Shown here: piece after piece, positions 16,138 to 26,700 of the stretch
How the letters are laid out: every line of letters begins with the position of its first letter
Position numbering within the stretch: the first letter of the stretch is position 1
Assembly: GCA_036387135.1 (NCBI GenBank)
Contig: DASVUH010000078.1
Location: forward strand, 65,087-129,086
Direction of reading: 5' to 3'
Source of the DNA: JALZCH01 sp036387135
GTDB lineage: Bacteria; Acidobacteriota; Blastocatellia; Pyrinomonadales; Pyrinomonadaceae
Length of the DNA stretch: 64,000 nt
Translations under genes and position numbers: made by a program
The notes under the pieces: generated by a model
What the model was told of the DNA's origin: nothing
The model's database searches: none
What the model saw: only the letters and a program-made list of their open reading frames with translations

Positions 16138-16512
16138 TCAGTTCGCTGGCAGTGCTGTATTGACCGCTTTTAGGAGATCAGCCTCGCTGAAAGGCTTGAA
16201 CAGACAATCAATCGCGCCCTGTTCGATAAGGCGCAGGCGGTCTGTCTCCTCAACGTGCGCGGTTATAAAGACAATCGGAATTTCCTGCCGGCGAAGCTTT
16301 AATTCCTTTTGCAAATCGAGTCCTGACATACCCGGCATTGATACGTCGAGTATCAGGCATTTGGTCGCGTTCAAATTGTCGGATTCAAGAAACTCCTGGG
16401 CGGAAGAAAAAGCGTTCGCCGAAAAGCCGAAAGCGCGAATCAAATCGGGCAAGGACTCACGGATTGATTCATCATCGTCAACTACGGTTATTAGTGTGGT
16501 ATTAGTATTCAT
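16138..16512 (-). CDS. Single-domain response regulator
   Basis: A receiver domain only (124 residues): acidic cluster VVDDDES, phosphoacceptor D56 in LILDVSMPGMSG, T in FITAHVE, K in LFKPFSEADLL. With no output domain it would work as a phosphate sink, relay or allosteric partner. It resembles the receiver of the FixJ-type regulator encoded next to it. It lies 58 bases after the kinase gene in the same operon. The single domain may compete with the FixJ-type protein for phosphate from the kinase (inference). Confidence 0.92.
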   Translation of the reverse strand: MNTNTTLITVVDDDESIRESLPDLIRAFGFSANAFSSAQEFLESDNLNATKCLILDVSMPGMSGLDLQKELKLRRQEIPIVFITAHVEETDRLRLIEQGAIDCLFKPFSEADLLKAVNTALPAN

Positions 16513-16570
16513 TCAATTCTCACAAATTATTACTTTCTCTCGCAATTACTATACCGGAATGGTCGCCACC

Positions 16571-19500
16571 TCATTTGCTTTGAACGGGAATTGAAAAAGA
16601 AAACACTGCGCCCGGTCCATCATTCGGTGCCGCCCATAATCGCCCCTTATGCCGCTCGATAATCGAGCGGCTGACGGACAGTCCAATACCCATGCCGTTC
16701 TTCTTGGTGGTGTAAAATGCATTGAAAAGCTTTTCAGACTCATCGGCGGCGAAACCGACGCCGGCATCGCTGACGCTTAACCGCACAGAGTCATTGCCGT
16801 CCGGTTCCGTCGTAACCGTTAATTGTCTCGGTCGGTCGTCGACACCGCTCATCGCGTCGACGGCATTAAGAAGCAGATTCAATATAACCTGCTGAAGCTG
16901 TACGCGATCACCCGCGACCGGAGGAAGATCCTTAGCAGGCAGCACTTGCAGGACTATTTGACTTCTCTGCAATTCATTCCTCAATAACGCCGTAACCTCA
17001 AGCGCCGCATCGTTCAAATTCACAGGTTCGATTATGAAGTCTTTTTTACTGAATAGGGCACGCAATCGCTTAATCACATCCGATGCGCGGTTGCCGTCGC
17101 GAATCGTCCGCCGGGCGGTTTCACGCGCGCCTTCGATATTTGGCGGATCGGTATCCAGCATACGAAGGCATGTGCTGGCGTTGGTGATGATGCCCGAGAG
17201 CGGCTGGTTGACTTCGTGAGCGATTGAAGCCGTTAAGGCTCCCAGCGTCGCTACCCTGGACATATGCGCCAGTTCCGACCGCAGCTTGCCTAGCGCCTCA
17301 TCGGACGCCCTTTGCGCCGTGACATCCTGAACCGCGCCGATGTATTCCAGTTCGCCGTCACTGTCTCGTGTGGCGTGGGCGATGGCGTGCAGGTATTTTA
17401 CCGTTTGGTCCGGCATCAGCAGGCGGTAATCGAGTTCAAAGCCGCCCCCTTCCCGCGTCCGGTTTATGGCTTCAGCCCACATCTCGAAGTCATCCGGGTG
17501 AATTCGACTACCGATCAGTTCAGGCGTGAGCGTGACGCCCCGGTCAAACTCAAAAATACGATAAACTTCGTCCGACCACGTGATTTCATTTGTTGACGGG
17601 CGCCAGGCATAGCTGCCGGTGGAGCTGAGGCGTTGCGCTTCGACGAGGAACGCTTCGCTGCGGTGCAGCTCTTCTTCGGCGAGTTTGCGGGGCGTGACGT
17701 CGGACGTGAATCCGACCATGCGGAACGGTTTGCCTTGAGCGTCGAAAAACATCTGACCGTTCGTCGCAAGCCAATGGACGCTGCCGTCAGACCACACAAC
17801 GCGAAACTCCACCGCCACTTCTCCGGTTTCGTGGGCATGGTTGATGGCTTTGAGAACCGTCGCCCAGTCCGGCGGGTAAATCAGCTTCTTCCAGCTTTGG
17901 TACGTCCCGTCGAAGCTGCCGGGCGGCAGCCCGTACAAGGATTCCTGCTCCGGTGACCAGACGTTGACTTCTTGTTGAATGTGCCAATCGAAAGCCATTG
18001 CGCGAGCGGACTTCTGCGCCAGTTCGAGCAGTTCCTGCCGGGTCCGCAGTTCTTCGATAGTGTGGTCGCGCTGAGCCTCGGCACGCTTCCAATCGTCGAT
18101 GTCCGTGTTCGTCCCATACCATTTGACGATGCTGCCGGATTCATCGCGCATAGGGTTTGCACGAAAGAGAAACCACCGATACTCGCCGTCATACCGGCGC
18201 ATTCGTGCTTCAGCCACTCCAAGTTTTCCGCCGGCTAGGATGCCCTGCCAGGTTGTTGCCAAATCTTCGAGGTCCTCGGGGTGAAGCGCCGCCGTCCAGC
18301 CCCAGCCCCTCGCCTGCTCTGTAGATAGTCCGACGAAGTCCAGGTAGTGCTGGTTAAAGAAATCGGCGCTTCCGTCGGGACGCGCCGACCAAGCCATTGC
18401 GGGAATCGTGTCAATGATGAGTTTGAGATTGCGCTCGTTCGCCTCGAGTGCTTCCTCGGCGCGTTTCCGCTCATCAATATCGAGTAGCAGATTGTACCAG
18501 CGAACAATGCTCCCGTTACTGTCCCGAAGCGGATATCCGCGGGACTGGATCCAGCGATAAACACCATCGGAGCGCTGGGCGCGTACTTCCATCTCGAAGG
18601 AGTCGCCTGAGACAAGCGACCGGGTGAATATTTCGACGGCGCGTGGCAGATCCTCGGGATGCGTTTGGTCGCTGGTCCCCCACCGTTTTAGCTCCTCCAG
18701 GGTCTTGCCGAAGTACTCGAGACCCTGGCGATTGATGAACTCGAGATCCCCGGCGGGCGTAAAAGCTGCGATTATCCCCGGAATGCTGTCCACGACCAGT
18801 CGTGACTCGTGTTCGCTTTCGCGCAGGGACTCGTAGGCTCGCTCCAACTCGTTGGTCGCCAGCCACTGTTCAGTCATGTCCATCACCGCGCCGATGAATT
18901 CCACAAGTTCACCAGCGTCATTTGTCACTGGATGTCCAATCGAGTGGTGATACCGGACACTGCCGTCCGAAACGACGATGCGATAGGCGGCTCTGTATTC
19001 GTCGAGTTCGCGCAGGCAGCGCTCGAACTCCTCCATGACCTGGGGACGGTCGTCGGGATGGATCCTGCCGAACCAATATGATGGCTTCGTAATCTCATCG
19101 CCGGGCTGAACATCGTATACGCGATGTATCTCCGGAGTCTCTTCAACAACGTCTCCTGCAACATCGTATCGCCATCCCCCGACGTGGCTGAGCCGCTCGA
19201 CATCGTGGAGGAATGCCTCGTTTCTACGCAAGCTCGCCTCGGCACTCTTCCGGTCTTCGATATCGGTGTGCACTCCGTACCATTTGATGATGTTGCCCTT
19301 TTCGTCGCGCATCGGGTTCGCACGAAACAGAAACCACCGATACTTGCCGTCGTAGCGGCGCATTCGTGCTTCAGCCTCTCCCAGTTCTCCGCCAGCTAGG
19401 ATGCGTTTCCACGCGGTTACCAAATTTTCGAGATCGCCGGGGTGAAGCGCCGCCGTCCACCCCCAACCGCTCGCCTGCTCGGCGGAGAATCCGATGTAGT

Positions 19501-20986
19501 CCAGGTAGTGCTGGTTAAAGAAATCGGCGCTTCCGTCGGGAAGTGCTGACCACGCTAACACTGGAATCGTGTCGATGATGAGTTTGAGATTGCGTTCACT
19601 CGCCGCGAGAGCCTCATCGGCACGTTTTTGCTCGTCGATGTCGCTGATCAAACCGTACCAGCAAGCGATCTGACCGTCCGAATCGCGGAACGGCTCGCCG
19701 ACGGACTGAATCCAGCGATACTGCCCGTCCGTGCGCCGGATTTGATAGATGTCCTCGTAAGACATTCCTGTTGTGGCTGAATGCAGCCACCGTTGTATGG
19801 TCGCGTCGCGCTGATCAGGATGCACGAGTTCAAGCCACCCTCCACCAGTTAGGGACTGCGCGGTCTTCCCGAGATACTCAACAGCACGCTGGTTCAGGTA
19901 GGCTAGCTCACCCTCAGTCGTGCCGCACCACACGAGTGTCGGGATCGTCTCCACCAGCAGACGAAACTGACGCTCACTCTTGCGAAGCGCGTCCTCGGCG
20001 TGCTTACGCTCGTGAATATCCGTCAACAGAACGCACCAGCGATTGATGCGCCCATTTGCGTCGCGAACAGGAAAGGCGCGGTTTTCGAACCAGCGATAGA
20101 CGCCGTCGTAGCGCCGAAAGCGCTGCAGGATATTGTAGGGAGTACCGTCTCCAAGCGAGCGCGTAAAGTTTTCGATAACATGAGGCAAATCCTCAGGATG
20201 CACCGTGTCGGTTATTCCCCATTGATTCAGTTCTTCCAGCGTCTGCCCGAAATACTCCGTCAGCTCACGGTTGACGACCTCGACCCCGCCGGTGGGCGAC
20301 AATAGCGCGACCAAACCCGGGATATTATCCACGACCAAATGCAGCTCGCGCTCGCTTTCACGCAGTTTATCTTCCGTTTGTTTAAGTTCCGCAATCTTTT
20401 TCTTTAATGCCTCGCTAACCGCGGCAAGCTCTGTTGCTCGTTCATCTACATCTTGATTATGTTCAACGGCAAAACGCTTTTGCTCCTTCTGAAGCCGCAC
20501 TGCCTGAAGCCCGATTAATGCCTGATTTGCTGCTACATCCAGAACAAGTTTCTCGGTTTGTTTGGGAAAGTCGGGGCGTTGCGAGGCTGCCACAATCTGA
20601 CCGAACTCGCTCTCTGAACCCAGCGGCGAAATCACGATTGAGAGATTCCCGGTGCCAAAGGGATTTTTTACGACGACAGGGAATTTTTGCAGGGGCTTTC
20701 CCAGCCACGGTTTGACCAGTTCGCCAATCTTGAGCGGGGTGCAGACTTCATTCAGCGATTCGGCAAGACGAACAAATTCGTTAGGTTCTTCTTCCATTTC
20801 ATTCAGGCGCGCATAAACGAAATCGAGATTGAGCATATGGAGGAGCGTTTCGAGCGAGGTGTTAACGATATTCGCGGGCTTTCCGTCTGTCCAACTCCCC
20901 GAAAGTGCGAGGACTTCAACCAGATTATTAATGCAGCCTTGAAGCGGCTGGATTTCGGCGGTTAATTCTTGGTCTGGGGTTTCCAT
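16571..20986 (-). CDS. Eight-PAS sensor histidine kinase
   Basis: A 1471-residue kinase with no membrane segment seen, so probably cytoplasmic. An N-terminal GAF-like region (about 15-170) leads through a coiled coil (about 175-215) to eight consecutive PAS/PAC units at about 215-335, 340-455, 460-585, 590-710, 715-845, 848-970, 990-1110 and 1112-1235. Next come a dimerisation domain with H1257 in HEVNQPL and an NtrB/FixL-type ATPase domain (NLLLNAVDAM, DAGVGF, GMGIGLSVSRSI). Units 1 and 5 are close copies, as are 3 and 6, at both protein and DNA level; 4 and 8 are related. It heads the operon with the two response regulators. The ligands are not evident, and no haem-PAS signature was identified with confidence. 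Confidence 0.93.
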   Translation of the reverse strand: METPDQELTAEIQPLQGCINNLVEVLALSGSWTDGKPANIVNTSLETLLHMLNLDFVYARLNEMEEEPNEFVRLAESLNEVCTPLKIGELVKPWLGKPLQKFPVVVKNPFGTGNLSIVISPLGSESEFGQIVAASQRPDFPKQTEKLVLDVAANQALIGLQAVRLQKEQKRFAVEHNQDVDERATELAAVSEALKKKIAELKQTEDKLRESERELHLVVDNIPGLVALLSPTGGVEVVNRELTEYFGQTLEELNQWGITDTVHPEDLPHVIENFTRSLGDGTPYNILQRFRRYDGVYRWFENRAFPVRDANGRINRWCVLLTDIHERKHAEDALRKSERQFRLLVETIPTLVWCGTTEGELAYLNQRAVEYLGKTAQSLTGGGWLELVHPDQRDATIQRWLHSATTGMSYEDIYQIRRTDGQYRWIQSVGEPFRDSDGQIACWYGLISDIDEQKRADEALAASERNLKLIIDTIPVLAWSALPDGSADFFNQHYLDYIGFSAEQASGWGWTAALHPGDLENLVTAWKRILAGGELGEAEARMRRYDGKYRWFLFRANPMRDEKGNIIKWYGVHTDIEDRKSAEASLRRNEAFLHDVERLSHVGGWRYDVAGDVVEETPEIHRVYDVQPGDEITKPSYWFGRIHPDDRPQVMEEFERCLRELDEYRAAYRIVVSDGSVRYHHSIGHPVTNDAGELVEFIGAVMDMTEQWLATNELERAYESLRESEHESRLVVDSIPGIIAAFTPAGDLEFINRQGLEYFGKTLEELKRWGTSDQTHPEDLPRAVEIFTRSLVSGDSFEMEVRAQRSDGVYRWIQSRGYPLRDSNGSIVRWYNLLLDIDERKRAEEALEANERNLKLIIDTIPAMAWSARPDGSADFFNQHYLDFVGLSTEQARGWGWTAALHPEDLEDLATTWQGILAGGKLGVAEARMRRYDGEYRWFLFRANPMRDESGSIVKWYGTNTDIDDWKRAEAQRDHTIEELRTRQELLELAQKSARAMAFDWHIQQEVNVWSPEQESLYGLPPGSFDGTYQSWKKLIYPPDWATVLKAINHAHETGEVAVEFRVVWSDGSVHWLATNGQMFFDAQGKPFRMVGFTSDVTPRKLAEEELHRSEAFLVEAQRLSSTGSYAWRPSTNEITWSDEVYRIFEFDRGVTLTPELIGSRIHPDDFEMWAEAINRTREGGGFELDYRLLMPDQTVKYLHAIAHATRDSDGELEYIGAVQDVTAQRASDEALGKLRSELAHMSRVATLGALTASIAHEVNQPLSGIITNASTCLRMLDTDPPNIEGARETARRTIRDGNRASDVIKRLRALFSKKDFIIEPVNLNDAALEVTALLRNELQRSQIVLQVLPAKDLPPVAGDRVQLQQVILNLLLNAVDAMSGVDDRPRQLTVTTEPDGNDSVRLSVSDAGVGFAADESEKLFNAFYTTKKNGMGIGLSVSRSIIERHKGRLWAAPNDGPGAVFSFSIPVQSK

Positions 20987-21433
20987 CTCGGATTGCTCTC
21001 GAAAGTAATTTGATCCTCACTTCCGCCGGACGCGACATTCGGGCAGTAATTTCTCCGGCGGGAAAAGAACGGATTATATTGAAGAATACCTTTGATAACG
21101 ATCCCCGGACAAGCTTAACTTATGTCTTCACGGTGGATTCTTCTGGCGTTCGCTTAAGGATGTAAAACTCTGTCGGGAATGTCTATGATACTTTGGTATC
21201 GTTTCGCGAAATGGGAGTCTTCTTCGTCGCAGTGTATCCGACGATAGCAAATGAATACCGATAATTGCCCTAGACGAAGGTATTGACCGATACCTTCGTC
21301 TTATAGATTCGCCTTCGGACTTGTGATGTAATCACCTGCATAACAACAGCCGGACAGTTCGATTCGGCTCTGCACGCAATAAAACTAACTGCATAAATAG
21401 TCAGCTAATCCAGATAGTCACATGGAGGATCTT
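20987..21433. other. Divergent regulatory region
   Basis: Intergenic stretch between the reverse kinase operon and the second sigma-54 activator. It contains the perfect palindrome at 21272-21301 and a small one, GATAC-TTTG-GTATC (21187-21200). No coding signal and no convincing sigma-54 promoter were seen. Confidence 0.5.
21272..21301. promoter_or_regulatory. Perfect 12-bp inverted repeat, candidate operator
   Basis: AGACGAAGGTAT (21272-21283) and ATACCTTCGTCT (21290-21301) are separated by six bases. It lies midway between the divergent kinase operon and activator gene, with no T-run, so a dimeric regulator site is more likely than a terminator. Which protein binds is unknown; the FixJ-type regulator and the Fis-type activators are local candidates. 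Confidence 0.6.
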
Positions 21434-22510
21434 ATGTTATCAGGAATAAAAGCATCGCCATTCGACACCGATTACTATATTTCGTCGGGCAAAACCGAAA
21501 ACAGAAGCGGCAAAGCGGCGAATATTAGTAAAGAGAATCTTCCTCCCAAAACTAATTTCCCCGAAATCATCGGCAGCAGTTCTTCTTTGAAAAGGCTTTT
21601 GCAATCAATCGAAACGGTCGCGCCGACCGACGCTTCCGTTTTGATCATGGGCGAGACCGGCACCGGTAAGGAACTGGTTGTTAGAGCAATTCACCGCTTG
21701 AGCCGGCGCTCAAACCAAGCCATCGTCAAGATGAATTGCGCTGCAATTCCCGCCGCTTTGCTCGAAGCCGAATTGTTCGGGCACGAGCGCGGCGCGTTCA
21801 CTGGAGCGACTAACCAGCGCGTCGGGCGGTTTGAAACAGCGCACAAGGGGACGCTTTTTCTGGACGAAATAGGCGATATGCCGCTTGAACTGCAACCCAA
21901 ATTGCTGCGTGTTCTTCAGGAACAGGAATTTGAACGCCTCGGAAGCTCGCGGGCGCAAAAGGCGGACGTGCGAATGGTGGCGGCAACCCATCAGGATTTG
22001 CTTGGTAAAATCGAAGAAAACGAGTTTCGCCGCGATCTGTATTACCGTCTGAACGTTTTCCCAATTCGCATTCCGCCTTTAAGAGAACGCCGCGACGACA
22101 TTCCGCTCCTGGCAAATCATTTCGCACAAAAATTCGCCATCAAAATGGGAAAAACGGTTTTGCCGATTCCGGCGGAAACGCTCAAAGTCTTACAGGCTTA
22201 CGCTTACCCGGGTAATGTGCGCGAGCTGGAAAACATCATCGAACGCGCCGTGATTTTATCAACGGACGGCGTCTTACGAATCGAGTTTTTGGAATCGTTC
22301 GCCGTGCCCAGCGCACCGTGCGGCGGAAACGCCCGAACACTGGAAGATTATGAGCGCCGTTTTATTGAGCAGACTTTGGAAGCAAGTGCCTGGCGAATCG
22401 GCGGAATGAATGGAGCGGCTGAGCGGCTCGGCTTAAACCGCACTACTTTGATCTCCAAGATGAGAAAACTCGGCATCTCGCGCCGCGAGCAGCAGCGCTC
22501 GATTGCCTGA
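21434..22510 (+). CDS. Sigma-54-dependent activator without a sensory domain, second copy
   Basis: A 358-residue near-duplicate of the protein at 14270. It has the same Walker A (GETGTGK), GAFTGA loop, Walker B and Fis-type helix-turn-helix, with an identical recognition helix (LNRTTLISKMRKLGI). Differences are concentrated in the first 40 residues, near SSRAQKADVRMVAATHQD, and in the linker before the helix-turn-helix. The identical DNA-reading segment predicts the same target sites. The start at 21434 is preferred to 21422 because GGAGGA precedes it at normal spacing and it matches the other copy. The two genes flank the kinase operon, consistent with a duplication around it. Confidence 0.92.
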   Translation: MLSGIKASPFDTDYYISSGKTENRSGKAANISKENLPPKTNFPEIIGSSSSLKRLLQSIETVAPTDASVLIMGETGTGKELVVRAIHRLSRRSNQAIVKMNCAAIPAALLEAELFGHERGAFTGATNQRVGRFETAHKGTLFLDEIGDMPLELQPKLLRVLQEQEFERLGSSRAQKADVRMVAATHQDLLGKIEENEFRRDLYYRLNVFPIRIPPLRERRDDIPLLANHFAQKFAIKMGKTVLPIPAETLKVLQAYAYPGNVRELENIIERAVILSTDGVLRIEFLESFAVPSAPCGGNARTLEDYERRFIEQTLEASAWRIGGMNGAAERLGLNRTTLISKMRKLGISRREQQRSIA

Positions 22511-22657
22511 TTTTCGATTTTGCGGGTTATTGATTTCTCCCGGTTTCCAGCCAGCCGGCAGAGGAATTATTTTTGAAATTATTGCTGGCTGAAACAACTG
22601 ATTATTAGAAAATAAACGGCAAAATGAGCAAGCCGGATCACTTTCGCCGTAGCCGCG

Positions 22658-23710
22658 ATGAAAATTTTCTTTCTTTTAATCATTTTTATTTTCTTATCAG
22701 CGTGCTATGTCTCGCAATCGAGTCCTGCGCCTTCTATCGAGATAACCAAAATCCCGCCGCAGGACGAAGGCGGTCCCGATAAAATGGTTGACATTGAGGG
22801 AACCGTTTCCGGCTCAAAACCCGGTCAACAAATAGTTTTGTTCGCAAAAAGCGGAACGTGGTGGTTGCAGCCGTTCGTCAAGCGACCCTATACGGAGATT
22901 CAAACAGATTCCCGCTGGCAAAATTCTATTCATGGCGGGACCGATTATGCCGCCCTTTTGGTCGAGCCGAATTACCGTCCGCCGTCAAGAACCGACACGC
23001 TGCCGGAAGTCGGAGACGGGGTCGTCGCGGTAGCAATCGTCAAAGGTACGGGAGAGGCACCCGCTCCTTCGGATAGAATCAATTTCAGCGGTTACCAGTG
23101 GCTGGCGCGCCGGCAGACGATACCCCGCAAGGGCTTAATAACCGTTTTTGACCCGGCGAACGCCTGGACGGACGAGCGCGGATTTCTGCATTTGCGCATC
23201 ACTAATAATGACGGGCAATGGACGAGCGGCAAAATTGATTTGATGCCGACTCTGGGCTACGGCACATACATTTTTACGGTCCGCGATATTTCCCGGTTGG
23301 AGCCGGCTGGCGTCTTGACGATGTCAACCTGGGACGTGCTGGAGTCCGGGCAAAATCACCGTGAAATGATGCTGGAGGTTTCACGCCCGGGCGCGGAGCC
23401 GAATAAAAATTTGAACTATATAATTCAGCCCTACTACCAGCCGACGAATATGGCGCAATTCAATGTCCCTTTGTTGGGCGTGCTGACTCATTCGTTTCAC
23501 TGGCGACAGGGAAAAGTCGAATTTAAAACCGTCCGCGGAGGTGATTCAAGCGGAAGCGCCGCTAAGACGCTCGCCGAACACACCTTTACGCTGGGAATTC
23601 CTTCTTCAGAAGGCGAAAAAATCTGCATTGCTTTGTTCATTACCGATTATTCACCGCAGGCTTTACAGGAAATGGAGGTCGTCATTGAGAAGTTTGAATA
23701 CCTGCCATAA
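22658..23710 (+). CDS. Lipoprotein with lectin/GH16-like fold, sensor-kinase partner
   Basis: A 350-residue protein. The signal peptide ends in the lipobox LSAC (Cys at residue 16). An N-terminal domain (about 28-150, VDIEGTVSGSKPGQQIVLFAKSGTWWLQPF) is followed by a concanavalin-like beta region (about 165-350, GKIDLMPTLGYGTYIFTVRDIS) resembling GH16-type folds. The catalytic ExDxxE motif of GH16 is not present, so a binding role is more likely than hydrolysis. The gene overlaps the start of the sensor kinase by 26 bases, which strongly suggests joint expression and perhaps ligand presentation to it (inference). Confidence 0.75.
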   Translation: MKIFFLLIIFIFLSACYVSQSSPAPSIEITKIPPQDEGGPDKMVDIEGTVSGSKPGQQIVLFAKSGTWWLQPFVKRPYTEIQTDSRWQNSIHGGTDYAALLVEPNYRPPSRTDTLPEVGDGVVAVAIVKGTGEAPAPSDRINFSGYQWLARRQTIPRKGLITVFDPANAWTDERGFLHLRITNNDGQWTSGKIDLMPTLGYGTYIFTVRDISRLEPAGVLTMSTWDVLESGQNHREMMLEVSRPGAEPNKNLNYIIQPYYQPTNMAQFNVPLLGVLTHSFHWRQGKVEFKTVRGGDSSGSAAKTLAEHTFTLGIPSSEGEKICIALFITDYSPQALQEMEVVIEKFEYLP

Positions 23711-26700
23711 ACGGCGGGGAAAGAATTTTCAGGCAGTTTGGTTTCTCATTTCGGGTCTTCTGCTGGGAGTCTGTTTTGTGAGTCGAGCTTTCGGACTTGA
23801 CCCGGACAGGGCGATGTCACAGTACACTCACGATTACTGGGGTGCCGGGCAAGGGCTTGCGGCGGGACCTGTTTACGCCATCGCCCAAACAAATGACGGC
23901 TATCTTTGGCTGGGAACAGAAAAGGGGCTATTTCGTTTCGACGGATCGCGCTTTGTTTTATTTCGCCCCGACGAGAGGAGTAAATCGGAAACGGAGTCGG
24001 TGACCGGACTGGCGGTTGATGCGGAAGGGAACCTGTGGATACGGATGCGCAGTCCGAAAGTTTTTCGTTACCGCGACGGAAAATTCGAGGACGTTTTCGC
24101 CAGCTCAAAGGAAGGAAGTTACCGGATCACGGCGATGAGCCGCGCAGAGAACGGCGACATTCTCCTTTCAAAATTCGAGAAAGGACTTTACAGGTACGGC
24201 AAAGAAAATTTCGAAGACATTCTCGAAAAGCGCCAGCTTCCGCCCTCGGTCATAATTTCGCTGGCGGAAACCAAAACCGGCGTGATTTGGATGGGAACGA
24301 GTGAATCCGGGCTGTTTCGCCTCGGCGAAAGGCGAAGCTTAATCCCCGCAAGCGACGGCTTGCGCGACCGCAAGATAAATTGTCTTCTGCCCGACGAGAA
24401 TGAAAATCTGTGGGTCGGCACCGACAGCGGAATCGCGTTATGGGACGGCGCGCGAATTGTCGAACCGGAATTGGCGGCAGGGCTGAAAAACAGCCGCGTG
24501 TTGAAAATTCTCAAAGACAACCAATCGAACCTCTGGGTCGCCACCGAATCAGACGGCTTGATTCGCCTTAATCGGAACGGGCAGGTTTCGACGAAAGCGT
24601 TCAATTTTCCATCGAGCAAAATGGTGACTGCGCTTTTTGAAGATCGCGAAGGAAATTTATGGGTCGGAACCACACAGGGAGTAGAACGCCTGCGCGACAA
24701 CGCTTTTATGAGCTATTTGAGCGTTCAGGGATTGCCCTCGAACTCAGGCGGCGCCCTTTACATTGATTCCGAGGGGAAAACCTGGTTCTCGCCACCTGAA
24801 GGCGGACTTTACTGGTTAAAAGACAACTCTATCGGAAGTCTCAGAGCCGCCGGGATTGAAAATGACGTCATTTACTCGATTACGGGAGGAGGCTCCAAGG
24901 ACGAATTGTGGCTCGGCAGACAACGCGGCGGGCTGACCCGTTTGAATCTTAACGGCGGCTCGTACTCTACGGAGACATTCACGCGCAAGGACGGTTTGGC
25001 GCAGGACAGCATTTTTACGGTTTTTCAAAGCAGTGACAAAAGCGTTTGGGCGGGAACGCTGACGGGCGGCGTGAGCCGTTTAAAAGACGGGATCTTCACA
25101 ACTTATACGCAAACCGAGGGCGGCTTGGCTTCAAACACCATCAACGCGATTACCGAAAACGGGAACGGCGTCATGTGGTTCGCCACCCCGAGGGGCTTAA
25201 ATTCTTTGAAGAACGACCGCTGGAGAATGTATTCGACCAAAGACGGCTTGCCGAGCGAAAAAGTGACGACCATCTTCGCCGACGACAACGGAATTCTGTG
25301 GGTCGGAACCTCCAGAGGACTCGCCTTTTTAAAATCCGGGCAAGTGCATGTTAACCGGAATATGCCTTTGAGTTTGCGCGAGACGATTCTCGGGATTTCG
25401 GCAGACGAAATCGGCTCGCTATGGATTGAAACGTCAAAACAAGTTTTGCGGGTGGATCGCGAAAAACTGCTTCAAGGCGAAGCGCTGCGCGACGAGGAGG
25501 TGCGGGAATTTAGCCTCGCCGACGGGCTGCTCAGCGTCGAGGGCGTCAAGCGCGACCGGAGCGTGACAGCCGACCGCCGGGGGCGCATCTGGTTTTCTTT
25601 AAATCAGGGCATTTCCGTCGTTAATCCAAAACGCCTGAAGGAGGATTCCGTTCCGCCCCTCGTCCATATCGAGAACGTTTCCGCCGACGGGGTTCCGATT
25701 GGTTCGCAAACCTCCGCCCATATCCCTGCCGGAAGCCGGAGAATCGTCATCAGCTACGCCGGCTTGAGCCTGACGGCGCCTGAACGGGTTAAATTTCGGT
25801 ACAGACTGGAAGGTTTTGATAAGGATTGGGGCGAGCCGACTAATGCGGCGGAAGCCGTTTTTACAAATCTCCCGCCCGGTCCGTACCGTTTTCGAGTGAT
25901 CGCCAGCAACGCCGACGGCGCCTGGAATAGCGACGAGGCGATGATTGAAATTAATGTTGACCCGATGTACTGGGAAACATGGTGGTTTCGGATCCTCTCC
26001 GCGGTAGGGGCGCTGCTGGCGCTGCTCGGTTTATATCAATACCGGCTCCGTCGGCTGACCAGAGAGCTGAATTTCAGGTTCGCCGAACGCCTGGCTGAGC
26101 GGACTCGCATCGCGCAGGAATTGCACGACACTCTTTTGCAGGGAGTTTTCAGCGCTTCGGTTCAACTCGATGCGGTCGTCAAACAATTGCCGGATAATTC
26201 CGACTATAAACCGCGGCTCAATCGCGTTCAGGAATTAACAAAGCAAATAATGACCGAGGGGCGAAACACAATTCGGGGATTGCGTTCGCAGAACAGCGAG
26301 AACTCGCTGGTTTTGGAACAAGCGTTCGCGACCATCAGGCAGGATTTGGATGTCCGGGAACAAATAGATTTTCGGGTGATCGTCGACGGAATTTCTCAAA
26401 CGCTTCGCCCGCTCGTCCGCGATGAAATTTACCGGATCGGTCGCGAAGGGCTAATCAACGCTTTCAAACATTCCAAAGCCGATGCAATCGAAGTCCGAAT
26501 CGAATACGCGCCGAAGTATTTCCGGCTCTCCGTTCGCGACAACGGCTGCGGAGTGAACGCCGAAATTTTGCAAAAAGGTCGCAAAGGGCATCTCGGGCTT
26601 TCGGGAATGCGCGAGGGCGCGGAAAAGCTCGGAGCAAAAGTAAAAATCTGGAATCGCGTCGAAGGCGGCACCGAAATAGAGTTAATCGTTCCGCAGCACG

